Origin: Candidatus Levyibacteriota bacterium
Lineage (GTDB): Bacteria; Patescibacteriota; Microgenomatia; Levybacterales; UBA12049
Reading direction: 5' to 3'
Assembly: GCA_018061205.1 (NCBI GenBank)
Contig: JAGOUP010000004.1
Location: 1-16,964 of the forward strand
Length of the DNA stretch: 16,964 nt
Under the pieces are notes generated by a model. The model searched no databases. It saw only the letters and a list, made by a program, of their open reading frames with translations, and was not told where the DNA came from. Positions within the stretch are counted from its first letter, which is position 1. Every line of letters begins with the position of its first letter. Positions 7,170 through 13,217 of the stretch are shown piece after piece. The position numbers and the translations under genes were made by a program.

Positions 7170-8288
7170 CTATTTAAGGTGTTTGTCGAAGAAATCTACT
7201 GATCGTTGCAATGCGGTATTCACATTGTTGGCGATATTGTGATCATCGCCTTCATATGTATACAGTGTTACCGGCTTGCCAGCTTTTTTTAATGCTTCAT
7301 CCAAACGCTCACTAAACAGTACAGGTACTTCGTAATCTGCTGTTCCATGCTGTATTTGTATTGGTCCTGATATATCTTTTACAAAAGTAATCGGTGAGAT
7401 AGCATTCCAAAACTCTGGGTTTTTCTTTGTATCTCCATATTTGTCTATGATTTCTTGTCGTGATGGCCGGCGAAAAGCCTGTTCTCGCTGCGATGGCTGC
7501 CATTGGGGTGCACCGGGTCTTCGCCAATTATTGATCATATCATCATAAGATCCAACGACTCCAGCCCAAATATCTGCTGCTTTAACATCTTTGGTTGTTA
7601 CCATAGTCCGCAAAGTAATACTGCCACCCATAGAATGTCCCCACATACCCATTCTTTTTGAATCTATAAGGGGAAAGGGTAAAGCGTTAAGGGTCAAGTC
7701 CGGAGAAGATTTCTCTAGTTTTTTTACAGAAGAAACGGCATTCAGTACATCGATAGTATATGCAGGTGAATAGTATGCTCCCTCAGGATTCCCCTCAGAA
7801 TCACCATGTCCCCTATAATCAGATCGAAAGACAACATACCCATTTCGAGAAAATGCATCTGTGTAGGCAATATACCGCTCAGTTGTTCGATACTCAGCAG
7901 GTGGAATATATCCGTGATTAAAAATAATCACAGGCCACCCGTTCTTTGGTTTCTCTCCTTGAGGAATCGTCAATAACGCATAAATCTTCAGGCCATCAGA
8001 TTTATAAGACGTGAGATATCTATCATAGTTACTTCCTGATGGGAGTATTTGTTCTATCACTATATCGCTTCCCGGATATTCTTGCTGTCGCATGTATTCG
8101 ATTGAGAGTGGATGAAGACTTTCTTTTGATCCTCCATCAGTTCCCTCTGAAGTAATACTTCCTTTTTGCGTTATGCTCGTAGTCGGAAGATGAGATGACA
8201 GGGAGAGACTAATACCCACAATAACCATTCCTATCAAACCACCAATAAGCAATAATCGCTTCTTCATCAACTGTATAAATTTTATCAT
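7170..8288 (-). CDS. Membrane-anchored alpha/beta hydrolase (S9/dienelactone-hydrolase-like)
   Basis: A 372-residue serine hydrolase. Residues 10-30 are a signal anchor (KRLLLIGGLIGMVIVGISLSL), so the catalytic domain is probably outside. The alpha/beta-hydrolase elements appear in order: oxyanion strand VIIFNHGYIPP, SDYRGHGDSEG, nucleophile elbow GHSMGG (Ser219), HGTADYEVP (Asp318) and GDDHNI (His350), giving a complete triad. The arrangement resembles prolyl-oligopeptidase-type (S9) C-terminal domains and related esterases, without the S9 propeller. A peptidase or esterase on cell-surface or imported substrates is the best guess. The start could be Met1 (8288) or Met8 (8267, MKKRLLLIGG); the latter gives a more typical signal sequence. 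No clear promoter was found; a dispersed repeat lies 36 nt upstream. Confidence 0.85.
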   Translation of the reverse strand: MIKFIQLMKKRLLLIGGLIGMVIVGISLSLSSHLPTTSITQKGSITSEGTDGGSKESLHPLSIEYMRQQEYPGSDIVIEQILPSGSNYDRYLTSYKSDGLKIYALLTIPQGEKPKNGWPVIIFNHGYIPPAEYRTTERYIAYTDAFSRNGYVVFRSDYRGHGDSEGNPEGAYYSPAYTIDVLNAVSSVKKLEKSSPDLTLNALPFPLIDSKRMGMWGHSMGGSITLRTMVTTKDVKAADIWAGVVGSYDDMINNWRRPGAPQWQPSQREQAFRRPSRQEIIDKYGDTKKNPEFWNAISPITFVKDISGPIQIQHGTADYEVPVLFSERLDEALKKAGKPVTLYTYEGDDHNIANNVNTALQRSVDFFDKHLK

Positions 8289-8323
8289 ACTTTTTCTGAG
8301 AAATACCTGAAAAAGAATTAACT

Positions 8324-8350
8324 AGATGCTGAAATAAATTCAGCATGACA
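8324..8350 (+). repeat. Dispersed palindromic repeat, copy 3
   Basis: ATGCTGAA (8326-8333) and TTCAGCAT (8339-8346) form a perfect 8-bp stem around ATAAA, flanked by AGATG... and ...ATGACA. It matches the copies at 12815-12841 and 13169-13195 except for two loop bases. It lies just after the stop of the membrane reductase gene (8360) and before the hydrolase start. Confidence 0.85.
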
Positions 8351-8359
8351 CCGTCAAAC

Positions 8360-9880
8360 TTATACAAATCCTGGGAAGTAGTCGATGATGATGTGGGATG
8401 AGGAAATACCCAAGTTTTTGAGAATATCCTCGTATGCAGTAACCATTATGTGTGGGCCGGAAATATAATATACCCTCTCTTTATAATCAGGAATATATTT
8501 TTGGATCATCGCAGCATCTACTCTCCCTTTTTCACCATTCCAGTTCTCTGGCAAATGCTCCTTATCAGTAATCGTATAGATCGTTTTGATATGTAGCTTT
8601 TTTTCTGCTTCATCAAAAACATCTTTATACACAATTTCATCAGCTGTCTTATTGGAATACAGCAAAGTAATATCTCTCTTTTCATTTTTATCGACGAGAT
8701 ATTTGATCATACTACGAAATGGCGTGATACCTATACCACCTGCTAAAAATACCAACTTTTTTGATGCATCTTTTGGCAAAGTAAAATCTCCCGAGAGTTG
8801 TCCTGCCAAAATAAATGATTTCTCATCCATAGCAATAAGATTTTTTTTAAAACTGCTCCCATTTTGTATCACTTTCACACCAAGTCGAAGTGTTGCTTCT
8901 GTTGGAGAAGACGCGACAGTAAAGTATCGTCTATTTCCTCGTATATCAACATTTTTATGTGGTAGTGTCCATTCCATATATTGGCCAGGCATATAGGTAA
9001 AATTACCTTTTGGAATGAACAAAAACTCATACATATCACGAGCAATCTGTTTTTTCTCTTGAAGATTGAGGAGCAATTTTTGTTTTGAACTGACTATGTA
9101 TGAATAGATATTGCCAATCAACAGCGCAAGCTCTGGGCTAGCAAAAAGAAATCCGATATGAAATTGTGATCCAAAAAGAACACCAACTAACGTTGCATAT
9201 ATAATTCTCAGCCTATTTGTTGGCGGTGTGGTTAATGGCTCAGTCAACATAACAGTTCCAAAAAACACTATTGGCCAAGACATAAATAGCTGTGCTGCCA
9301 CATCAGATAATGGATAACTATGATAAAGGCTTATACTTAAAACTGTGAAAATAGCAGCTGTGATGAATATAAAAAACATTCTAAATCGACGAGTTTTTCG
9401 CAAGATAGCTATCCCCAGTATCGTTACAAATGGCAACATAACAAGGCTTCCTATCCACCATATGACCAACGGACTTCCAAAGAGACCCAATATAAATGCA
9501 GCAAATGCTGCTGGGTTAAATATATGTTTTCGGTGCAAAGCTAATATATATTTAGAACCCATACTCAAAAATCCTGCAGCAATATAAAAAGGGATTTGGT
9601 CAATTGCTTCAAACGGAGAAAGAAGGAAAAAAAGAATAAGCCCTGTAATCAATGAAGATTCACTATTTGTGGGAACACTATACAATTTTGCAAATAAATA
9701 ATTTACTATCCAACATATCCCAAGCACCATACTAAATGAAATGATGTATTGATATCCTTTATAATGCAGCAAATCAAAAAATCCAAAAAGAATTGCTATA
9801 CCGGCAAGCAGCAAAAGACCGTACAACATAACTTTGTACATGGTGATACCGTCAAGGTAGCGATCAAGAAGATTGAGCAT
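8360..9880 (-). CDS. NqrB/RnfD-like membrane module fused to FAD/NAD(P)H reductase
   Basis: A 506-residue two-part protein. Residues 1-262 hold about eight or nine hydrophobic helices and resemble NqrB/RnfD: SMGSKYILALHRKHIFNPAAF (His119-Ile-Phe-Asn122-Pro) matches the K...HIFNP region, and FFGTVMLTEPLTTPPTNR (207-223) matches the TDPvTsP loop. Residues 275-506 are a ferredoxin-NADP+-reductase-type module: MPGQYMEW, FAD motif RRYFTVASSP (318-326), NAD(P)-binding AGGIGITPFRS (380-390) and SGPHIMV (474-480). It likely passes electrons from cytoplasmic NAD(P)H through FAD into the membrane. I see no GAT-like covalent-FMN threonine motif in the membrane part and no [2Fe-2S] domain like that of NqrF. 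It is the third gene after the FMN-binding protein and apbE, with an extra promoter at 9887-9915. The acceptor is unknown. Confidence 0.8.
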   Translation of the reverse strand: MLNLLDRYLDGITMYKVMLYGLLLLAGIAILFGFFDLLHYKGYQYIISFSMVLGICWIVNYLFAKLYSVPTNSESSLITGLILFFLLSPFEAIDQIPFYIAAGFLSMGSKYILALHRKHIFNPAAFAAFILGLFGSPLVIWWIGSLVMLPFVTILGIAILRKTRRFRMFFIFITAAIFTVLSISLYHSYPLSDVAAQLFMSWPIVFFGTVMLTEPLTTPPTNRLRIIYATLVGVLFGSQFHIGFLFASPELALLIGNIYSYIVSSKQKLLLNLQEKKQIARDMYEFLFIPKGNFTYMPGQYMEWTLPHKNVDIRGNRRYFTVASSPTEATLRLGVKVIQNGSSFKKNLIAMDEKSFILAGQLSGDFTLPKDASKKLVFLAGGIGITPFRSMIKYLVDKNEKRDITLLYSNKTADEIVYKDVFDEAEKKLHIKTIYTITDKEHLPENWNGEKGRVDAAMIQKYIPDYKERVYYISGPHIMVTAYEDILKNLGISSSHIIIDYFPGFV

Positions 9881-9886
9881 AGATAT

Positions 9887-9915
9887 ATTATTACACGTTT
9901 TTTTATCTCTGTCAT
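9887..9915 (-). promoter_or_regulatory. Internal promoter whose -35 box comes from a dispersed repeat
   Basis: Minus strand: ATGACA (9915-9910), 17-nt spacer, AATAAT (9892-9887), 6 nt to the ATG at 9880. Each hexamer matches consensus at 5 of 6 positions. ATGACA is the conserved end of the palindromic repeat at 9910-9936. Confidence 0.55.
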
Positions 9916-9936
9916 TCTGAACAAAGTGAAGAATCT
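9910..9936 (-). repeat. Dispersed palindromic repeat, copy 4a
   Basis: Read on the minus strand it has the AGAT...ATGACA ends of the family with the interior TCTTCACTTTGTTCAGA. With copy 4b (9945-9971) in the opposite direction, 8 nt away, it forms one large imperfect hairpin spanning 9910-9971. Confidence 0.8.
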
Positions 9937-9944
9937 TACAACAA

Positions 9945-9971
9945 AGATCCTTCGCGATGCTCAGGATGACA
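9945..9971 (+). repeat. Dispersed palindromic repeat, copy 4b, overlapping the apbE 3' end
   Basis: AGATCCTTCGCGATGCTCAGGATGACA-type copy (ends AGATCC and GGATGACA). Its right part is coding on the minus strand: it supplies the last codons (Leu-Ser-Ser) and the TGA stop (9961-9963) of apbE. Inverted with respect to copy 4a. Confidence 0.8.
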
Positions 9972-10830
9972 AATAAATTTCTCCTGGAAAATTGGCTGAT
10001 TTTTCTATCGAATTATCATTTTTCAAAATTACGTAGGCAAAATCAAATTCTTTGGTCAACCTCATTGGATCAGCAAAAAATAATGCTGTAGCCAATCCAT
10101 CTGCTATCAGTCCGCTTTTCGCAACTACCCATGTTGCAAGAATATGATCTGTTGATTTTTGGGTATGCGGGTTCATAATATGATGAAAGCTTCCCCACTT
10201 TCTTCTGTTTCCAGCTGATCCACAAATACTCCCCTCTTTTATTTCCGCAATACCAATTACCTGTTTTGTATCTAGCGGATTCTCTAATCCTACACGTAAT
10301 TTTTTATCCAATTTCGTTTGGTATAAGATATCTCCTCCCGCATTGATGCAAAATGAATCTTCCTTGTGTTTTTTTAATACCTCTCCTACCAAATCTACCA
10401 AATACCCTTTTCCTGCTGCTCCAAAATCTAATAATATTGGCTTTTTAACAATGATATCTGAAGTTTTATATTCCATTACTTCATCCCATTGCGGAACAGA
10501 AGATACCCGTTTTTGTTCCAAAGAGTATACACGATCATATCCAGCATCAGAGAGTAGCTGCCCTATCAATGGTGTAAAACTACCCTGTGTCACGGTGTAC
10601 AACGTTCGATAAAGCGCAAAGAGATCCTTTGCATCAGAAGGCATACGATATATTCCCTTTTTTTGTGCGATTTTTGTAATGATTGAATCGTCTCGAAAGC
10701 GTGAATACGTACGATCAAAATACGCAATGCGATCTTGTATTTCTTTTTGTACTATTAGAGAAATCGGAATGTCTGTGGTGATGTGCCATGTCGTACCTAT
10801 GGCCTCAAAAAAGAGAGATGAACCCTGCAT
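9961..10830 (-). CDS. apbE: ApbE, FAD:protein FMN transferase
   Basis: A 289-residue ApbE family enzyme, which uses FAD to attach FMN through a phosphoester bond to Ser/Thr in flavoproteins, with Mg2+. Motifs in order: YSRFRDDSII (residues about 42-51), GSFTPLIGQL, LDFGAAGKGYLVD (D..G.iaKGy signature), CINAGGDI, HHIMNPHTQ and ADGLATALFF with the metal-binding Asp. All key motifs are intact. Its obvious client is the FMN-binding protein encoded immediately upstream: the TAA of that gene and this ATG are separated by 3 nt, and an AAAGG sequence 8 nt before the ATG can serve as ribosome binding site. Oddities: there is no signal peptide or lipobox, unlike most secreted ApbEs, and the C-terminus (LSS-stop) is encoded by a dispersed repeat. 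Confidence 0.92.
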   Translation of the reverse strand: MQGSSLFFEAIGTTWHITTDIPISLIVQKEIQDRIAYFDRTYSRFRDDSIITKIAQKKGIYRMPSDAKDLFALYRTLYTVTQGSFTPLIGQLLSDAGYDRVYSLEQKRVSSVPQWDEVMEYKTSDIIVKKPILLDFGAAGKGYLVDLVGEVLKKHKEDSFCINAGGDILYQTKLDKKLRVGLENPLDTKQVIGIAEIKEGSICGSAGNRRKWGSFHHIMNPHTQKSTDHILATWVVAKSGLIADGLATALFFADPMRLTKEFDFAYVILKNDNSIEKSANFPGEIYLSS

Positions 10831-10833
10831 GAT

Positions 10834-11325
10834 TTATGCCTTTGCGTCTTCTTTTATCTTCTCTAAGGCATCATTAAATCCTTTTGGTGTTAAAGAAGAT
10901 CCAGAAACAACATCCAGTTTTACTTCATCAATATTTTTTCCAACAACTAAATTTTTATATCCACTTGCAAATTTTCCTTGGAATTTAACTGAATTTGGAC
11001 GAGTAGCTTTTGGGGTAAACGTAACATCTTCTACTACGCCGTTTTTTAAGGTGAGTGAAACATCTACCTGCTCTTCCCCACCTGGAGAAAGATAGTCACC
11101 TGTTGATGCATAGGTGCCATCTTTATATACACTCGTTTCCGATTGCGATGCAGCAACTGTTGGAGTAGCTATTTCAGACGCTGTAGGAGAAGGTGTCATG
11201 GTTGTCGCACTTTTTGTCTTGGTAAATTCATATACTCCTGCAGCAAGTACGATAATAACAACAAGTATAATAACAATAATGCCTTTTGAAATACCCTCTT
11301 TTGGTTGTTCTCCTGTTTCATCCAT
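10834..11325 (-). CDS. Membrane-anchored FMN-binding domain protein (NqrC/RnfG-like)
   Basis: A 163-residue protein starting MDETGEQPKEG. Residues 15-33 are one transmembrane helix (IIVIILVVIIVLAAGVYEF), residues about 37-65 a Ser/Thr/Pro/Ala-rich linker, and residues 66-163 an FMN_bind domain (YKDGTYASTGDYLSP ... DVVSGSSLTPKGFNDAL). The flavinylation motif Dxx(S/T)GxS/T is present: Asp138, Ser141-Gly142, and Ser144 as the probable FMN acceptor in place of the commoner Thr. It probably carries electrons at the membrane surface, like NqrC/RnfG. A longer frame starts at 11379, but the promoter (11339-11367) lies inside that extension, so the ATG at 11325 is chosen. First gene of the flavin cluster, followed at 3 nt by apbE. 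Confidence 0.85.
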   Translation of the reverse strand: MDETGEQPKEGISKGIIVIILVVIIVLAAGVYEFTKTKSATTMTPSPTASEIATPTVAASQSETSVYKDGTYASTGDYLSPGGEEQVDVSLTLKNGVVEDVTFTPKATRPNSVKFQGKFASGYKNLVVGKNIDEVKLDVVSGSSLTPKGFNDALEKIKEDAKA

Positions 11326-11338
11326 AATAACTGAGGTA

Positions 11339-11367
11339 ATGGTACTAAGTATTACAATCACTGTCAA
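11339..11367 (-). promoter_or_regulatory. Promoter of the flavin electron-transfer cluster
   Basis: Minus strand: TTGACA (11367-11362), 17-nt spacer, TACCAT (11344-11339), then 13 nt to the ATG at 11325, giving a leader of about 7 nt. It decides the start of the FMN-binding protein. Just upstream an inverted repeat, CGATTCAATCG (11372-11382), lies between this promoter and the divergent one at 11418 and could be an operator. Confidence 0.7.
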
Positions 11368-11400
11368 GCCCCGATTCAATCGAGGTCACCAAAAGGATAG

Positions 11401-11446
11401 TTGCTCTAACTGATCTCTTGACCCCTTCATTTTTTTTCTGCACAAT
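11401..11446 (+). promoter_or_regulatory. Promoter plus upstream element shared with the HdeD-like gene
   Basis: TTGACC (11418-11423), 17-nt spacer rich in T, CACAAT (11441-11446), 6 nt to the ATG at 11453. Upstream, TTGCTCTA (11401-11408) and TGATCTCTTGAC (11411-11422) recur before the gene at 12272 with the same order and a one-base difference in spacing. Confidence 0.65.
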
Positions 11447-11452
11447 AAATAT

Positions 11453-12118
11453 ATGAAACTTTCTGGTAAAAAGCGTTTGATTGAATTGGAAGTATTTGGT
11501 GCGCTAATTTTTGTGGCAACACTCAATATTCTCATTTTTGCATCCCTCTCACAAAATCGAGGTGGTGGATGGGAAACATTTATGCAATCCCTCCAAGATG
11601 CACTCATGATTTATGGTACTTTTTTTGTTGTTACTCTCTTTATCATACTCATTGATAAAAAAGATTTACTAAAATATGTCTTCTATGGATTACTCACCAT
11701 TATTACCGGACGGATTTATATCAGTCTTTACTCTCTGGTTTCGGACAAAAGCATCAATACAAATGGACAGGCAATTCTTTCTGATGCATTTTTGATTTGG
11801 ATCGCTAGCATAATGGTATTTGGCATGTGGTATTGGCTGGTCGATCGAGGGGGCCCAATCGCTCGAAACACTGAGAGTAATGAAACCCGCTATGATCTTC
11901 TGTTTCCTCAATATCAAGCGCATATTCCTGGATGGGATCACTGGCATCCGAAGTTTTGGGATTATGTATTCTTTTCTTTCTTTACTTCCACAGGATTTTC
12001 TCCTGCTGACACACTCCCTTTGACAAAACGAATAAAAACACTGATGATGCTGGAAGCCTCTCTCTCTCTCGTTATCATCGGCATGGTCGCATCACGAGCA
12101 ATTAGCCTTCTTCAATAA
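11453..12118 (+). CDS. Hypothetical membrane protein with channel-like C-terminus
   Basis: A 221-residue protein with hydrophobic segments at about 12-31, 49-67, 73-92, 108-129, 168-181 and 196-216. It belongs to a conserved membrane family I recognise by pattern but not by assigned function: YWLVDRGGPIAR (127-138), LLFPQ (149-153), WHPKFWDYVFFSFFTSTGFSPADTLPL (within 164-190; key part FTSTGFSPADTLPL) and LMMLEASLSLVIIGMVASRA. The last half, with a helix, a TSTGFSPAD loop and another helix, looks like a two-helix ion-channel pore, though it has no TVGYG filter. It has a promoter of leaderless geometry that is near-duplicate to the one before the HdeD-like gene downstream, so the two genes may respond to the same regulator. 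Ion transport is only a guess. Confidence 0.8.
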   Translation: MKLSGKKRLIELEVFGALIFVATLNILIFASLSQNRGGGWETFMQSLQDALMIYGTFFVVTLFIILIDKKDLLKYVFYGLLTIITGRIYISLYSLVSDKSINTNGQAILSDAFLIWIASIMVFGMWYWLVDRGGPIARNTESNETRYDLLFPQYQAHIPGWDHWHPKFWDYVFFSFFTSTGFSPADTLPLTKRIKTLMMLEASLSLVIIGMVASRAISLLQ

Positions 12119-12125
12119 TAATTTC

Positions 12126-12204
12126 GTTCAGAGTAGAAAATAGTTCGTGGTTCATTGTAGACCAAAAACAAAATTCACTTTACTATGAACACCGAACTCT
12201 GAAC
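12126..12204. repeat. Large imperfect inverted repeat in the 153-bp gap before the HdeD-like gene
   Basis: GTTCAGAG (12126-12133) pairs with CTCTGAAC (12197-12204), and inside it GTTCGTGGTTCAT (12143-12155) pairs with ATGAACACCGAAC (12185-12197) with two mismatches. Motifs of the GAACTCTGAACCATGAACC kind repeat internally. It could end transcription of the upstream gene, but the loop is long and no T-run follows directly. Confidence 0.6.
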
Positions 12205-12218
12205 CATGAACCAGAAAA

Positions 12219-12265
12219 TTGCTCTATTGTGATCTCTTGACATTGTTGTTTTTTTTCTTTAGGCT
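12219..12265 (+). promoter_or_regulatory. Promoter plus shared upstream element of the HdeD-like gene
   Basis: TTGACA (12237-12242), 17-nt T-rich spacer, TAGGCT (12260-12265), 6 nt to the ATG at 12272. TTGCTCTA (12219-12226) and TGATCTCTTGAC (12230-12241) repeat the element seen at 11401-11422. The -10 is a weak match, similar to the TACGCT of the MFS promoter. Confidence 0.65.
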
Positions 12266-12271
12266 GATTAT

Positions 12272-12799
12272 ATGAAGCAGTTACACAAACAATCTGGAGC
12301 AATACTCATCAGAGGTATTATCGCAGTACTTTTTGGTCTGATCGCTATTTTTGCACCAGGTATCGGACTGCAACTCATCGTGCTGCTTTTTGGAGCATTT
12401 TCTTTTGTCGATGGATTAGCAGCATTCTTTGTCGGTATGGGGTCAAAATCATTTATTATGATGTTAGAGGGAGTCGTTGGAATACTCGTCGGCCTCTATA
12501 TCCTCTTTATGACTACACAGGCAATTTTGATATTCTTGATTCTTGTCGGTATCTGGGCAATCATCACAGGCGTTTTGGAAGTAATCGCAGCTATAGAACT
12601 GAGAAAACATATCGCAAATGAAATGTGGCTCATGTTCGTCGGTATCGTTTCTATACTGTTCGGCGTACTCGTCTTTGTCAATCCTATCATTTCAGGAATT
12701 GCAATCACCTTTGTCCTCGGCATCTATGCAGTTATGTTCGGCGTCATGCTGATTGCCCTTTCCCAAGCAATCAAATCCTACAAACCCTCTAAAAGATAA
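12272..12799 (+). CDS. HdeD-like (DUF308) membrane protein
   Basis: A 175-residue, almost wholly hydrophobic protein with six predicted helices in three similar pairs, as in the HdeD/DUF308 family. Family-like features are LIRGIIAVLFGLIAIFAPG (residues about 11-29), LLFGAFSFVDGLAAFF, GIWAIITGVLEVIAAIELRKH and FVGIVSILFGVLVFVNP. Escherichia coli HdeD takes part in acid resistance; for other members the function is open. It lies in the inner membrane. It shares a promoter architecture and upstream element with the gene at 11453 and faces the GIY-YIG cassette, with a palindromic repeat 15 nt after its stop that may end transcription. The family call is firm; a stress role is inference. Confidence 0.88.
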   Translation: MKQLHKQSGAILIRGIIAVLFGLIAIFAPGIGLQLIVLLFGAFSFVDGLAAFFVGMGSKSFIMMLEGVVGILVGLYILFMTTQAILIFLILVGIWAIITGVLEVIAAIELRKHIANEMWLMFVGIVSILFGVLVFVNPIISGIAITFVLGIYAVMFGVMLIALSQAIKSYKPSKR

Positions 12800-12813
12800 C
12801 CCTCCTTTTTTTA

Positions 12814-12841
12814 TTGTCATGCTGAACTTGTTTCAGCATCT
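12814..12841 (-). repeat. Dispersed palindromic repeat, copy 5: left inverted repeat of the GIY-YIG cassette
   Basis: On the minus strand this is identical over 28 nt to 13169-13196 (starts AGATGCTGAAAC, ends CAGCATGACAA). Each copy also contains the internal 8-bp stem ATGCTGAA/TTCAGCAT. It lies 8 nt beyond the stop of the GIY-YIG gene and 15 nt after the HdeD-like stop, so it can act as a hairpin between the convergent genes. Confidence 0.9.
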
Positions 12842-12848
12842 CTTACTC

Positions 12849-13142
12849 TCATGCAATAATTGATAAATCTACAAATTTTGGATTTATTTTCCTAATTAAA
12901 TTTAGCTTCCATTCTCGATGCCAATTCTTCAATTGTTTCTCTCGTGCTATTGCCATATTTATATCATTGTATTCTTCAATATATACTAGTTTTTTAAGTT
13001 TATATTCTTTAGTAAAACCCTCCACGATACCAGTTCTATGTTCAGATGATCTTTTGAGAATATTATTGGTAACCCCAATATACAAAGTACCATTATTTTT
13101 GTTTGTCATAATATAAACGTAATAAGAATATTTTTTCTTCAT
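12849..13142 (-). CDS. GIY-YIG domain nuclease, single-domain
   Basis: A 97-residue protein made of just one GIY-YIG catalytic domain (UvrC/URI superfamily, the YhbQ-like small group). Visible motifs are YYVYIMTN (Tyr8, Tyr10: the GIY strand), LYIGVTNN (Tyr21-Ile-Gly23: the YIG strand), Arg31 and His35 in LKRSSEHRTG, and the metal-binding Glu68 in AIAREKQLKNW. It should make single-strand or double-strand cuts in DNA; no DNA-recognition domain is attached. The gene is bracketed by perfect 28-bp inverted repeats (12814-12841, 13169-13196). By hand count 12901-13140 is about 28% G+C, against about 43% in samples of the flanking genes, which suggests transfer. It sits between unrelated genes of opposite direction. 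Catalytic residues appear complete. Confidence 0.92.
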   Translation of the reverse strand: MKKKYSYYVYIMTNKNNGTLYIGVTNNILKRSSEHRTGIVEGFTKEYKLKKLVYIEEYNDINMAIAREKQLKNWHREWKLNLIRKINPKFVDLSIIA

Positions 13143-13168
13143 GGATAATATAAGTATAAATAATTTTT

Positions 13169-13212
13169 AGATGCTGAAACAAGTTCAGCATGACAACGAG
13201 AAAACGAGAAAG
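13169..13212 (+). repeat. Dispersed palindromic repeat, copy 6: right inverted repeat of the GIY-YIG cassette
   Basis: The first 28 nt are the exact inverse of 12814-12841. Stem ATGCTGAA (13171-13178)/TTCAGCAT (13184-13191), loop ACAAG. It continues into a tail CGAGAAAACGAGAAAG that is also seen in copy 1 (one base longer there). It lies 26 nt upstream of the GIY-YIG start and 5 nt after the end of the next minus-strand gene (stop at 13218). Confidence 0.9.
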
Positions 13213-13217
13213 TTGAT

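Noticed and set aside
8351..8359. Rho-independent terminator after the membrane reductase gene
   Set aside because: Only the palindromic repeat (8324-8350) is present and no T-run follows its stem on the minus strand.
11326..11379. Longer start for the FMN-binding protein (MNRGLTV...)
   Set aside because: The extension contains a complete TTGACA-N17-TACCAT promoter, and the shorter form has a normal N-terminus.
522..13212. CRISPR array
   Set aside because: The repeats are scattered over kilobases, in both orientations, with genes between them; there are no regular spacers and no cas genes.
12814..13212. Insertion sequence with transposase
   Set aside because: The enclosed gene is a GIY-YIG nuclease, no DDE or HUH transposase is present, and no target-site duplication is visible.
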